Notes: generated by a model from the letters alone, not told the origin. Counted from the first letter of the stretch, positions 35,271-44,198 are shown. The stretch: DNA of 64,000 nt from Corynebacterium yonathiae (GCF_022288805.1 NZ_JAKOPM010000008.1:38459-102458); one strand, 5' to 3'. Made by a program: numbers and translations.

Positions 35271-37295
35271 TTAGAAGGAGCCGCCGCGGAAGCCGCCTCC
35301 GCCACCGCCGCCGAAGTCTCCGCCGCCAAAGCTGCCTCCACCGAAGCCGCCGCCTCCGAAACCACCGCCGAAGCCGCGGCCGCCGCCGAGCATCTGGCCA
35401 AGGACCATGCCAGTGACGATATTGCCGGCCGCATTGCCCATCTGCTGCCGCTGCTGGCGGCGACGGTGCTCGTCGATGTCATTCTTGGCGCGCTGCAGCG
35501 CCGCCTGGGCGGCGGCCACCGCTTCGCGGGAGGACTGCAGCGCGGCGCGAATATCGCTGCGCTCAGTGTGGAGGGCTTGGGCGTGGAGACGTTTGGCGTC
35601 GGCAAGCGCGGTGCGTGCTCCCGAGCCGATGATGCGTCCGCGGGAGGAAATGAGGTCCTCCGCGGCCTGAATATTGGATTCCGCCACGGAAATCTGCTGG
35701 CGGAAGAGATCCAGCTGGCGCGCGTGGGTGGAGGTCTTTTCCCGCACGCGGTCGAGCGCCTCATCCAGCTGAGTATCGATCGAGGTCAGCGCGGTGTGCT
35801 GGCCCAGCGGATCCTGCTGGCCTTGGGCTTTGGCCTCAGTGACTGCGGTACCGGCCCGACCGAGCAGTTCCTCCAGCGCGTTCCAATCCGCTGTGGTTCC
35901 CTGGGCCTTTCCTTGGCGCTCGAGTTCGCGGGCCTCGTCGATTTCGCCTTCGACCTCGGCAATGAGGGACTCGAGGTTAGCGCGAGCCGTGGCGATATTC
36001 TCCTCGGCGTTTTCCACGCCGGTCAGCAGGCGATCCGTCATCGCGCAGGCATGTTCAATATCGCGGATGAGCCCTACCAGCGGGCCCTGTTGCCCGGCCG
36101 GCTGGGCTTGGACTCCGCGGGCCTTTTCTAGCAGCTTTTCTGCCTCAGCAAGCGAAGCAGCGGCAAGCTCCGGGTTATCGGCAATGGAGGACAAAACGTG
36201 CTCATCATAGTTATCCTTCAATCCGGCCAGCGTGGATTCGGCCTCCGGTAGGCGGGCGCGCAGGCCCACGGTGCGCTGGGTGAGCTCGTCCAGTTTCTCA
36301 TCGGAGTGGATAAGTAGGTCGCGCATCTGGGCAAATTCTGCGGCCTGCGCGTCTAAGGCATCATCGGCCTGTCCGCATGAGGAGACGATTTGCACGAGCA
36401 TCTGGCGGCGTTCGGCTGGGGACTCCGGAACGGCATCATCCAGGCGTTGGCGTAGGTGGAAGGCCTTTTGCAGGGTAGAAGTGGAGTGATTCATTGCCTT
36501 GGTAAACGGGCGCACGCGCTCCGGGCCAAACTCCGAAAGCGCGATATTGAGCTCCTCCTTGCCACGGCGAATGGACTCATCAGTAGAGACCAGCTCTTCC
36601 TGCGCCAGCTGGTCCAAGGTCTCAAGCGGCAGGCGGTTGAGTTGATCGGTATCGCCCGGGGCGATTTCGCGGGCTGACTCAAGCGTCTGCGCACTATTCT
36701 TCTTAGTGCTGCGGCGCGAGTAATACATGATGCCGCCGCCGGCGGCGACGATGGCGGCCGCGCCGCCACCTAGCCACGCTATGCCGGAAGAATCGGAGGA
36801 GTTGGAGGAGCTGGAGTTGCCTAGGGCGGCGTCGGCAAGCGCGAGGGCGGAAGCACCGTACTCATCGCCGGTCAGCTTGTCATAGGCGGCGTCATACATC
36901 TGATCGAGCCGGCCATTGGGCCAATCCTTGCCGGTCTGCACGCCCATTTTGCGGTCGTTAATGGAGAGCGCATAGACCGCGGAGTTCGGCCCCTTATCCT
37001 TGACTGCTTGGTTGGCAAAGCTTTCCGGATCGGTGCCCAAGTCATTGGTGATATAAACAAAAAGCGTTAGGTGCTCGTTCTTTTGCAGCTGGCCAATCTT
37101 TTCTCTCAGCTCGGCCTTTTCTTGGGTGCTTAAAACGCCCGCGTCATCGGTAACCTTCTCCGTGAGGGGGGCCGTACCGGTGCCCTGCGCCACGGTGGTG
37201 GTTTCAGCGGCGAAGGCAGACCCCGCACCGATGGAGGTGCAGCCCAAAATGAAAGCGGCGATGGCCGCGCGGCCCAAACGTGCACTCAAATTCAT
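35271..37295 (-). CDS. TPM-domain membrane protein with long coiled coil and Gly-rich tail
   Basis: This protein of about 674 residues starts with a signal sequence (cleavage near AFAAE), then a TPM domain (about 45-165; VTDDAGVLSTQEKAELREKI, then LGTDPESFANQAV and KDWPNGRLDQMYDAAY). A Ser-rich linker and one membrane helix (about 175-200) follow. The rest is a long cytoplasmic alpha-helical coiled coil, ending in a tail of about 40 residues that is almost only Gly and Phe. TPM proteins are linked to membrane-protein repair and phosphatase functions; the role here is unknown. ATG 37295 or GTG 37301 could be the start. Confidence 0.85.
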   Translation of the reverse strand: MNLSARLGRAAIAAFILGCTSIGAGSAFAAETTTVAQGTGTAPLTEKVTDDAGVLSTQEKAELREKIGQLQKNEHLTLFVYITNDLGTDPESFANQAVKDKGPNSAVYALSINDRKMGVQTGKDWPNGRLDQMYDAAYDKLTGDEYGASALALADAALGNSSSSNSSDSSGIAWLGGGAAAIVAAGGGIMYYSRRSTKKNSAQTLESAREIAPGDTDQLNRLPLETLDQLAQEELVSTDESIRRGKEELNIALSEFGPERVRPFTKAMNHSTSTLQKAFHLRQRLDDAVPESPAERRQMLVQIVSSCGQADDALDAQAAEFAQMRDLLIHSDEKLDELTQRTVGLRARLPEAESTLAGLKDNYDEHVLSSIADNPELAAASLAEAEKLLEKARGVQAQPAGQQGPLVGLIRDIEHACAMTDRLLTGVENAEENIATARANLESLIAEVEGEIDEARELERQGKAQGTTADWNALEELLGRAGTAVTEAKAQGQQDPLGQHTALTSIDTQLDEALDRVREKTSTHARQLDLFRQQISVAESNIQAAEDLISSRGRIIGSGARTALADAKRLHAQALHTERSDIRAALQSSREAVAAAQAALQRAKNDIDEHRRRQQRQQMGNAAGNIVTGMVLGQMLGGGRGFGGGFGGGGFGGGSFGGGDFGGGGGGGFRGGSF

Positions 37296-37349
37296 GCCCA
37301 CCACTTTACCGGTTCCGTTTCGCCCTCCGGCGGGTAGTGTAATGGGGCA

Positions 37350-37925
37350 GTGAAGTACGTAATTGTTTTAGGAACCGCCCAATATGACGGCCGGCCCTCC
37401 CGCATCCTTGCCGGACGCCTGCGCCATGCCGGTGAGCTAGCCACGGCCGAGGGACTGGAAGTCATTACCGTGGGTGGCAAGCTACCCGGAGATAGGTTTA
37501 CCGAGGCCGGCGTCGGCCGCACCTTTCTGCGCGAGCACTTCCCGCACCTGACCGTCCACGCGGTGGAGGAGGGGATGGATACCCGCAGCTCCCTGGAAGC
37601 GGTCAAGGAAGCCTTCGCGCTTTCCGACGACACCATCATCACCGATCCCCTCCACCGCCCGCGCACCGCACTCATCGCCCGCCAAGAAGGGCTAAAAGCC
37701 ACCGTGTCCGGCACGCCGTATTACCCGGCCGCACGCTTTTCTAAACCCTGGTGGCGCTACCTTGCCCACGAAACCGGTGGCGTGGCCTATGCATTAGTGG
37801 CCGGAGTGCTGCCTCCGCGCGGTGCCGCCGCACTGCGCAATGGTTTCTACCGCGTGGAGCGGGTGCTGCGCCCGAATCAAAAGCTGCGGCATCAGACGAT
37901 TGAACAGGAAGACGACCGCACTTAG
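37350..37925 (+). CDS. YdcF/SanA-family (DUF218) protein
   Basis: This 191-residue protein has the DUF218 fold: VIVLGTAQYDGRPSRILAGRL at the N-terminus, EEGMDTRSSLEAVKEAF in the middle and TDPLHRPRTALIARQEG. The family includes envelope proteins affecting vancomycin tolerance and SAM-binding YdcF. A hydrophobic stretch near 140-155 might contact the membrane. GTG start at 37350. It precedes dgt by 47 bases on the same strand. Confidence 0.85.
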   Translation: MKYVIVLGTAQYDGRPSRILAGRLRHAGELATAEGLEVITVGGKLPGDRFTEAGVGRTFLREHFPHLTVHAVEEGMDTRSSLEAVKEAFALSDDTIITDPLHRPRTALIARQEGLKATVSGTPYYPAARFSKPWWRYLAHETGGVAYALVAGVLPPRGAAALRNGFYRVERVLRPNQKLRHQTIEQEDDRT

Positions 37926-37972
37926 GCCACGTTGCTCACCCAAAAGACCAGTTCGCGGAATAAACTTGGGGC

Positions 37973-39265
37973 GTGTCCTATTCTTATTCCGCCGCCGACT
38001 TCGCCCGCCTGGCCGATGAAAAGCCGAAGGGATCAGCCTTCTATAGCGTGGAAGAACATCGCGGCGTCTTTGCCCGTGACCGCGCCCGTGTGCTGCACTC
38101 GGCAGCCCTGCGGCGCCTGGCCGATAAAACTCAGGTCGTCGGCCCGCGCGATGGCGACACCCCGCGCACCCGCCTGACCCACTCGCTAGAGGTGGGCCAA
38201 ATTGCGCGCAGCATCGGTGCTGGACTCGGACTCGATCCTGACCTATGCGATATGGCAGGGCTTACCCATGACATCGGCCACCCGCCCTATGGGCACAATG
38301 GCGAAAACGCGCTCAATGAGGTGGCCCTCAATGGTTTCGAGGGCAACGCGCAGACCCTGCGCATCCTCACCCGCCTCGAACCGAAGGTCATCGTGGACGA
38401 TGCCCACGGCCAGCCGCAAAGCTATGGCCTCAACCTCACCCGTGCCGCCCTCGACGGTGCGTGCAAATACCCCTGGACTATGACCAATCCCGATGGCAGC
38501 ACCAACCGGAAATACGGTGCCTACGATGAGGACGCGCACTTACTGGAGTGGCTGCGCGAGGGCCATAGCGATAATCGCAAATGCATCGAAGCCCAGGTCA
38601 TGGACTGGTCCGATGATATCGCCTACTCCGTGCATGACGTGGAAGATGGCATCATTTCTCGGCGCATCTCCCTCAATGTCCTATGGGACCTCGTCGAGCT
38701 AGCCCAGCTGGCGGAAAAGGGCGCTAAGGCCTTTGGAGGCACCGCCGATGAGCTCCTGGAAGCGGCCGATAGCCTGCGTAACTTAAGCGTCATCAATGCC
38801 ATCGGCGATTTTGACTACTCCTTGCGCGACTATGCCAACTTGAAGAAGATGACCTCTGAGCTCGTGGGCCGCTATGTAGGTGCCACTATCGGCGCTACCA
38901 GCGAGGCCAATGCCGAGCTCATCGCCTCCGATACCCTTGGTCGCATGCACGGTGACCTCGTCGTGCCTAAGCAGGCCGAGGCCGAGGTCAAGCTGCTTAA
39001 AACCATCGCGGTCCTCTACGTCATGGACGAGCCCGCCCACCTAGCCCGCCAAGACCGCCAGCGCGAGCGCATCTACCGTGTCTACGATTACCTCGTGGCT
39101 GGCGCCCCCGGCTCTTTGGATGCCACCTTCCGGCTGTGGTGGGAACAGGCCGATTCTGATGCCGCCCGCGACCGTGCCATCATCGACCAAATTGCGTCCA
39201 TGACCGAGTCCCGTCTCGAGCGCCTAGCCCGCCGCAGTGCGGAGCTATCTGGGTTTTTGAGTTAG
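37973..39265 (+). CDS. dgt: Deoxyguanosinetriphosphate triphosphohydrolase-like protein
   Basis: This 430-residue HD-domain enzyme hydrolyses dNTPs to deoxynucleoside and triphosphate. The HD motif GLTHDIGHPPYGHNGE lies near residues 95-110, with an upstream RTRLTHSLEVGQIAR and a downstream DWSDDIAYSVHDVEDG containing the second metal-binding Asp. GTG start. In corynebacteria dgt precedes dnaG; here a short RNase-barstar pair lies between them on the other strand. Confidence 0.92.
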   Translation: MSYSYSAADFARLADEKPKGSAFYSVEEHRGVFARDRARVLHSAALRRLADKTQVVGPRDGDTPRTRLTHSLEVGQIARSIGAGLGLDPDLCDMAGLTHDIGHPPYGHNGENALNEVALNGFEGNAQTLRILTRLEPKVIVDDAHGQPQSYGLNLTRAALDGACKYPWTMTNPDGSTNRKYGAYDEDAHLLEWLREGHSDNRKCIEAQVMDWSDDIAYSVHDVEDGIISRRISLNVLWDLVELAQLAEKGAKAFGGTADELLEAADSLRNLSVINAIGDFDYSLRDYANLKKMTSELVGRYVGATIGATSEANAELIASDTLGRMHGDLVVPKQAEAEVKLLKTIAVLYVMDEPAHLARQDRQRERIYRVYDYLVAGAPGSLDATFRLWWEQADSDAARDRAIIDQIASMTESRLERLARRSAELSGFLS

Positions 39266-39280
39266 CTGCTCACGCAGCTA
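39263..39280. terminator. Hairpin spanning both stop codons of dgt and the barstar gene
   Basis: TAGCTGC-TCAC-GCAGCTA at 39263-39280 is a perfect 7-bp stem with a 4-base loop. It includes the dgt stop (TAG) and ends in the convergent gene's stop. It lacks a T run, so termination is only possible. Confidence 0.35.
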
Positions 39281-39511
39281 GCGCACCAACTTCACGCCCT
39301 GGTCCTCCAGCACGGTGGCAATAGCGTCTAAGCCTTCGCCGTCCATATCCATATGGGATGCGACAATGACGCTGGTGCGCTGTTCGCGCAGGAAATCCGC
39401 GAGATCATCGAGATTGCGCGGACCGCAGTCTTCGCAGCCGCGGGTGCGGCCAAGTGCGTTAAAAAAGTCTGCGCGAGTGCGGATGTGTTCAGTAATGAGG
39501 ATGCGTCGCAT
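39278..39511 (-). CDS. Barstar-like ribonuclease inhibitor
   Basis: This 77-residue protein resembles barstar: an early RTRADFFNALGRTRGCED helix, then the hallmark GPRNLDDLADFLREQRT (compare barstar's YYGENLDALWDALTG), ending in a beta strand. Barstars bind and block guanyl ribonucleases. It lies two bases downstream of a secreted guanyl-specific RNase gene, so it should protect the cell from that enzyme's precursor. It is shorter than barstar of B. amyloliquefaciens (about 90 residues) but retains the core. Confidence 0.8.
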   Translation of the reverse strand: MRRILITEHIRTRADFFNALGRTRGCEDCGPRNLDDLADFLREQRTSVIVASHMDMDGEGLDAIATVLEDQGVKLVR

Positions 39512-39513
39512 TA

Positions 39514-39975
39514 TTATTCCTCCGCGTCCGGGATAGAACAGAAGCTTTCATAGTGGTCATCGGTGTAGTACCACACGTCTGGGTCGGTCTCGCTGCCGCC
39601 ACCGGTAATAATGCGGCGGGCGCCGCGGTTGTGGCTGCCTGGTGTTTCTACCGTGTATTCGCGGTAGTAATTCTTGTCCTGCTGGGGCAGCCGGCCTTCG
39701 TAATTGCCAAAACGGGCATTGTCATTATCCGGGTAGTCGTAGGGGCCACCGGCCAGGATATCGTCCGCGGTGTCTTTGGCCTCGGCGGGGAGGGAAGACA
39801 TGTTGCAGGTATCGGCGTCGCCAGTCGCGGTCCCTGCTGCGGACTCCGACGGTGAAGAGGCAGAGGATTCATCATTGCCGCCGAGGTCGAAGCCGAAGTA
39901 GCCTGCCACGACGGCGAGCGCAAGGCCGCCGAGGGCAACGGGGAGCGATTTCTTGGACGCTTGGGACTTGGGCAT
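39514..39975 (-). CDS. Secreted or anchored guanyl-specific ribonuclease (RNase Sa/N1/T1 family)
   Basis: This 153-residue protein has a basic N-terminus and a hydrophobic segment (about 12-30), then a Ser/Glu-rich linker and an RNase Sa-like domain. Landmarks match the family: FGNYEGRLP, YYREYTVETPGSHNRG with the catalytic Glu, GARRIITGG with the catalytic Arg, and YTDDHYESF with the catalytic His. It should cleave single-stranded RNA after G, outside the membrane. The next gene encodes a barstar-like inhibitor. Confidence 0.87.
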   Translation of the reverse strand: MPKSQASKKSLPVALGGLALAVVAGYFGFDLGGNDESSASSPSESAAGTATGDADTCNMSSLPAEAKDTADDILAGGPYDYPDNDNARFGNYEGRLPQQDKNYYREYTVETPGSHNRGARRIITGGGSETDPDVWYYTDDHYESFCSIPDAEE

Positions 39976-40043
39976 ACCTTTATTGTTGCAGGTGCGGCGC
40001 TAAAAGTAGAAATCGTCCCGAGTCAATAGCGAGGTCAAAAATT

Positions 40044-40058
40044 CCCCCGTCACGGGGG
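40044..40058. promoter_or_regulatory. Perfect C/G hairpin upstream of dnaG
   Basis: CCCCCG-TCA-CGGGGG is a perfect 6-bp stem in the 211-base gap between the RNase gene and dnaG. It may be part of a divergent promoter region or a weak terminator; no T run follows. The rest of the gap has no gene. Confidence 0.3.
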
Positions 40059-40186
40059 TAGGTAACAGTGCGTGGAAAGTACCCCAACAGAGGGTAATTT
40101 GTGCCCAAACTGTGAACCCTGGCGAAGGGCCCCTTCCTGCCCTATGCAGTTAAGCGTTCCTACCGCACGCGGGGTAGTCTGTACGC

Positions 40187-42109
40187 ATGGCAAAAGGCAG
40201 AATTCCGGACAGCGATATCCAAGCTATCCGTGAACGCGCGCCTTTAGAAGAAATCGTCGGCGAGTACGTGCAGCTCAAGCCCGCTGGGCACGATTCGCTC
40301 AAGGGCCTTAGCCCCTTCAAGGATGAAAAGACCCCTTCCTTTCACGTGCGCCCGCAGCGCGGCTACTATCACTGCTTTTCCACCGGCAAGGGCGGCGATG
40401 TTTTCAGCTTCTTGATGGAAATGGAGCAGGTCTCCTTCCCGGAAGCGGTTGAAGCAGTAGCGCAGAAGATTGGCTATCACATCAACTACCAAGGCGGTTC
40501 CACAGGCGCGCGCAATGAGAAGCCGGGCACGCGGCAGCGCCTCATCGCTGCCAATAAGGCCGCCCACGAGTTCTACCGCCAGCAGTTGGAGACCCCACAA
40601 GCGGCAACAGCCCGCGATTTCCTGCTGGATCGCGGCTTTTCTCGCGAAGTCATCTATGACTTCGAGTGTGGCTATGCCCCAGAGGGCTGGGATACGGCCA
40701 CCAAGCACTTGCTGCGCCTAGGCTTTTCCTTTGAGGAGCTGGAAGCAGCTGGCATTTCCAAGATGGGCAAGCGTGGTCCCATTGACCGCTTCCATCGTCG
40801 TTTGCTGTGGCCGATTAAGGACCTTTCCGGCAACGTCATTGGTTTTGGTGCCCGCAAGCTTTTCGACGACGACAAGCTCGGCAAATACATGAACACCCCA
40901 GAGACCATGCTCTACCGCAAGTCCAAGGTGCTCTTTGGCCTTGATTTGGCCAAGCGCAATATCGCCGAAAACCACCAGGCTGTGGTGGTAGAGGGCTACA
41001 CGGATGTCATGGCTATGTATGCCGCAGGTGTTAAGACCGCTGTTGCTTCCTGTGGCACTGCCTTTGGCGGCGAGCACCTGCAGGTCCTGCGCCGGCTCAT
41101 GCTGGATGATTCCTACTTCAATGGCGAGCTCATCTATACCTTCGACGGCGATGAGGCAGGGCAGAAGGCCGCCATGCGCGCCTTTGACGGCGAGCAAAAG
41201 TTCACCGGTCAATCCTTTGTCTCCGTGGCCCCCGACGGCATGGATCCGTGCGATCTGCGTCTGCAAAAAGGCGATGCCGCCGTGCGCGAGCTCATGGCGG
41301 ACCGCATCCCCATGTTTGAGTTCGTTATCCAGTCCGTCATCGCGGAATACAGCATCGACAGTGCCGAGGGGCGTTTGCAGGCCCTGCGCCGCGCGGTACC
41401 CGTAGTAGCGCAGATCCGTGATCAACCTTTGCAGCGTGAATATGCCCGCCGGCTAGCCGGTTGGGTGGGCTGGCCCGATCCGGAAGAGGTTCTCCGCCAG
41501 GTGCGCGCGGAGGCACGCAAACCCAAAAAGGCCGAAAAGCCCATCATTCGACGCTTCGAAAATGCGAAGCAGCAGCCGGCGCAGCAGGATGTGCCGATGA
41601 TCCATCCGCCGAGCCCGAAGGAGACCCACCTGTGGCCCCAGCGCGAGGCCCTCAAGCTGGCTTTGCAGATGCCGCAGGTGGCTGGTTCTTACTTCGATGG
41701 CATTACTGCCGACGCCTATACCAACGACGCCTACCGCCTCGTCCGGGAGGCCATTTCTACTGTGGGTGGTGCAGCTCAGGGCGCCACCATGCCGGCCGTG
41801 GAATGGATCGCCGCGGTGGCCGACGAAATGCAAGATTTTACCGGCCGCAATTTCGTCTCCGAGCTTGCCGTGGAGGCCATTTTGCCAACCGACGTCGGCC
41901 CCGAAAAATACGCCGACTCCGTGCTCTCCCGATTGCAAGAGACGGTGGTGGGCGATCAAATCGCCCAGCTGAAGGCCCGCCTTGGCCGGATGCGTCCCTC
42001 CGATGATGAGGCTAGCTATAACTCGCTTTTCGCTGATCTCGTCGCCCTGGAACAGGCCCGCCGCGAGCTCAATGACCGCGCCTTCCGCGGCACGCCTCTT
42101 CAAGGCTAA
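40187..42109 (+). CDS. dnaG: DNA primase DnaG
   Basis: This 640-residue primase makes RNA primers for replication. It has the N-terminal CHC2-type region (about 36-80), the Toprim core (VVVEGYTDVMAMYAAG near 270 and YTFDGDEAGQKAA near 320) and a C-terminal helicase-binding domain. Unusually, the zinc-binding positions read GLSPFKDEKTPSF and HCFSTGKGGD, so three of the four expected ligands are replaced (Ser near 43, Lys near 46, Thr near 66). ATG 40187 matches the family start (AKGRIPDSDI). Confidence 0.95.
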   Translation: MAKGRIPDSDIQAIRERAPLEEIVGEYVQLKPAGHDSLKGLSPFKDEKTPSFHVRPQRGYYHCFSTGKGGDVFSFLMEMEQVSFPEAVEAVAQKIGYHINYQGGSTGARNEKPGTRQRLIAANKAAHEFYRQQLETPQAATARDFLLDRGFSREVIYDFECGYAPEGWDTATKHLLRLGFSFEELEAAGISKMGKRGPIDRFHRRLLWPIKDLSGNVIGFGARKLFDDDKLGKYMNTPETMLYRKSKVLFGLDLAKRNIAENHQAVVVEGYTDVMAMYAAGVKTAVASCGTAFGGEHLQVLRRLMLDDSYFNGELIYTFDGDEAGQKAAMRAFDGEQKFTGQSFVSVAPDGMDPCDLRLQKGDAAVRELMADRIPMFEFVIQSVIAEYSIDSAEGRLQALRRAVPVVAQIRDQPLQREYARRLAGWVGWPDPEEVLRQVRAEARKPKKAEKPIIRRFENAKQQPAQQDVPMIHPPSPKETHLWPQREALKLALQMPQVAGSYFDGITADAYTNDAYRLVREAISTVGGAAQGATMPAVEWIAAVADEMQDFTGRNFVSELAVEAILPTDVGPEKYADSVLSRLQETVVGDQIAQLKARLGRMRPSDDEASYNSLFADLVALEQARRELNDRAFRGTPLQG

Positions 42110-42156
42110 AAATCTCCCCTCGGCACCGGGCTTAGTTAGCACCGCGCCGAGGGGAG
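42108..42156 (-). terminator. Terminator between dnaG and the convergent small gene
   Basis: A perfect 11-bp stem (CTCCCCTCGGC / GCCGAGGGGAG) with a 21-base loop. On the minus strand it is followed by ATTTTT, so it best serves the 42189 gene; it may stop dnaG transcripts less efficiently. Confidence 0.75.
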
Positions 42157-42188
42157 GGAAGAGGCCTAGAGGCTAAACTTTAACGAAC

Positions 42189-42470
42189 CTAGTCTTCATC
42201 GGGTTCATATATTCGGTCCGCGTTATCCACTTGGGATCCGCGCAGCCGGCCTTTGCCCTTGCGCTTGGAAGATAGATCGCGAACCTCGCGCATGCGCGGT
42301 TCTGGGTCCAAGCGATTGGCTACCGCCTTGCGTGCGGAAGTGACGGCAGACTTGGTCACGGGGGAGTTGATGGCCTTCTCGTAGGCGCCCTTAATCTGGT
42401 GGTAGCGCTTGCGGCCAGCCTTAGTGCCAAAAACGTATCCTGCTGCGGCGCCGAAGACGAATTGGATCAT
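42189..42470 (-). CDS. Small YtxH-like conserved protein
   Basis: This 93-residue protein begins with a short hydrophobic Gly-rich segment (FVFGAAAGYVFGTKAGRKRY) typical of YtxH-like proteins, followed by a basic, helical and disordered tail. Such proteins are common in actinobacteria and of unknown function. It is transcribed toward dnaG and ends at a strong terminator. Confidence 0.75.
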   Translation of the reverse strand: MIQFVFGAAAGYVFGTKAGRKRYHQIKGAYEKAINSPVTKSAVTSARKAVANRLDPEPRMREVRDLSSKRKGKGRLRGSQVDNADRIYEPDED

Positions 42471-42626
42471 TATCTAGCGTGTCCCCTTATTCCGGTGCGA
42501 GTAAAAGTTCCCCACCACCCTACCGCGAAGCCCCGCCGTGCGCTGCTAGCCACTAATAAGGGGTGGCATTATCCGCAATTTGGACTAGCGCTTTTCAGGG
42601 CGTGGAATACGCGCTAGTTTAAATGT

Positions 42627-42776
42627 GTGGAAAATAACAAGCGCAGGGACTCAGCGGTGGCCTCAGCAGTGGCGCTGGCCGCGCTTTTTACCGCAAGCAT
42701 CACTGCGGAATCCTCCGGCCACCAGCCGGACTCCGCTGCGGCTTATCCGGCCCCCACGTGGCCCGAAAAGCGCTAA
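42627..42776 (+). CDS. Possible 49-residue secreted peptide
   Basis: A GTG at 42627 opens a 49-codon frame: a basic start (MENNKRRDS), a hydrophobic Ala-rich core (AVASAVALAALFTASITA) and a hydrophilic, Pro-rich remainder ending PTWPEKR. This is a plausible signal peptide plus a mature peptide of about 22 residues. TTTAAAT just upstream might be a -10 box for a leaderless message; there is no ribosome-binding site. It fills the 433-base gap before the phosphatase gene, otherwise empty. Confidence 0.4.
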   Translation: MENNKRRDSAVASAVALAALFTASITAESSGHQPDSAAAYPAPTWPEKR

Positions 42777-42903
42777 TTGGTATCCGCAAAGGTCTATCCG
42801 CTAGCTCTTAATTGTGCACGCGGGTTTAGCGTCACGTTCACCTAGTTGTAACTTTAGCTAGATATTATGCGTGGGAATTCGTTACTAGTTAAAGGTTTCC
42901 ACG

Positions 42904-44184
42904 TTGAACTATCGGAATAATCTCCGCCCGGCAGTTCGCGCACTCGCCTTGTGCGCGGCCACCGGACTGACCATAACGCTGGCACCGGCTGCTAGCGCCG
43001 CCCTTCCCGTGACGGTGCCGCAGCTCCGCGAGCCTGTTACCCAGCAGACCACCGGCGCCCTTCCGGTCCAACATCCCGGTGCACCGGTTCCGGAGCCGTT
43101 TAGCACGGACTATATTGCGGGCTTTGAATCCGATGTTTCCTCTTATCAATTTGGCAACTACTGGCAGGTAGTCCAGCTCTTTGACCACATTAAAGCCCAG
43201 CCAGAAATCCGCCAGGAAAATATGGATAAGGCCGTGGCCATAAATAACGCCGCGGCAGGGGACCAAGCCCTTATTCAGCGTGCGCAGTCCGACGCCAAGG
43301 CCAGCTCTACCAGCGTGCTCAACGCGGTGTCTGATGCTATGGGCAAGAATCTTGGCGATGCCTTCCGTGCTTCGCTTGCCGAGCACCGCCTGCCCAAAAC
43401 CGAGTACCTCCTGGGCAATGGGTACGCCGCTCGTGCAGGCGGCCTAGCCAATTCCACCATGTCAGAGAAGTACTACTTCAACTATCAGCGCCCGTACCAG
43501 CGCGCGCCGCAGGCAGTTAAGCGCTATGATGACGGTTCCAAGGATCTCTATCCCACCTCGCCAGCCTTCCCCTCGGGCCACACTAATCAGGCAACGTGGA
43601 TTACCACGCTGATGTCCTTCATGCTGCCGGAGGTAGGCCCACAGCTCATGCTGCGCGGCGCTGAGGCCGGCAACCACCGGGTAGTCCTGGGCGTGCATTA
43701 CCCATTGGATGTCATAGGTGGGCGTATGACCGGCCAAGCCGCCGCGGCCGACCGCCTCAACGATAAGCGCATGCGCCACGCCCTATGGGAAGCCTCGATG
43801 GAAGTGCGCCAAGAAATCAAATGGCGCACCGGCAAGACGGTAGAAGAACTTGCGACCCAAGATAGGGAAGAGGGCACCGACTATCGGTCCACGAAGGATG
43901 CGGTGGAGCAATATTCCAAGCTCATGGACTATGACTTTGCCCCGCGCTACCGAACCGACGCCCCGATGGTGGTTCCGCAGGCCGCTCCAGTGCTGCTAGC
44001 AGCGTCCCACCCAGAACTGAACTGGGATCAGCGTGCCGAAGTGCTCCGCCAGACCGCCCGCCCAGCCGGCAACCCATTGGACTGGCAAGCAGAGGGCGGC
44101 TCTTGGCAGCGTCTCGACCTGGCCCGCGCCATGGCGGCCAATGTGACCATCACCCCAGACGGCGGCGTGAGTGTTAGCGGCTAG
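42904..44184 (+). CDS. Secreted PAP2-type acid phosphatase
   Basis: This 426-residue protein has a Sec signal peptide (cleavage near PAASAALP) and a class A/PAP2 phosphatase domain. The three PAP2 motifs are visible: a KYYFNYQRP segment, FPSGHTNQ (His near 227) and NHRVVLGVHYPLDV with the catalytic His and Asp. It should release phosphate from organic esters outside the cell. TTG start at 42904 with AAAGGT 7 bases upstream. A C-terminal extension of about 120 residues beyond the core has no recognised domain. Confidence 0.87.
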   Translation: MNYRNNLRPAVRALALCAATGLTITLAPAASAALPVTVPQLREPVTQQTTGALPVQHPGAPVPEPFSTDYIAGFESDVSSYQFGNYWQVVQLFDHIKAQPEIRQENMDKAVAINNAAAGDQALIQRAQSDAKASSTSVLNAVSDAMGKNLGDAFRASLAEHRLPKTEYLLGNGYAARAGGLANSTMSEKYYFNYQRPYQRAPQAVKRYDDGSKDLYPTSPAFPSGHTNQATWITTLMSFMLPEVGPQLMLRGAEAGNHRVVLGVHYPLDVIGGRMTGQAAAADRLNDKRMRHALWEASMEVRQEIKWRTGKTVEELATQDREEGTDYRSTKDAVEQYSKLMDYDFAPRYRTDAPMVVPQAAPVLLAASHPELNWDQRAEVLRQTARPAGNPLDWQAEGGSWQRLDLARAMAANVTITPDGGVSVSG

Positions 44185-44198
44185 CACGTTCGCAATCC

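Noticed and set aside
35256..36131. Plus-strand open frame opposite the TPM protein gene
   Set aside because: Ala/Glu-rich antisense of the Gly-rich and coiled-coil coding region; no start signal or family match.
40111..40117. TGTGAAC half-site upstream of dnaG resembling the IclR-type operator
   Set aside because: Only one half is present, with no paired arm, and dnaG has no link to the 3-oxoacid genes; a 7-base match is expected by chance.
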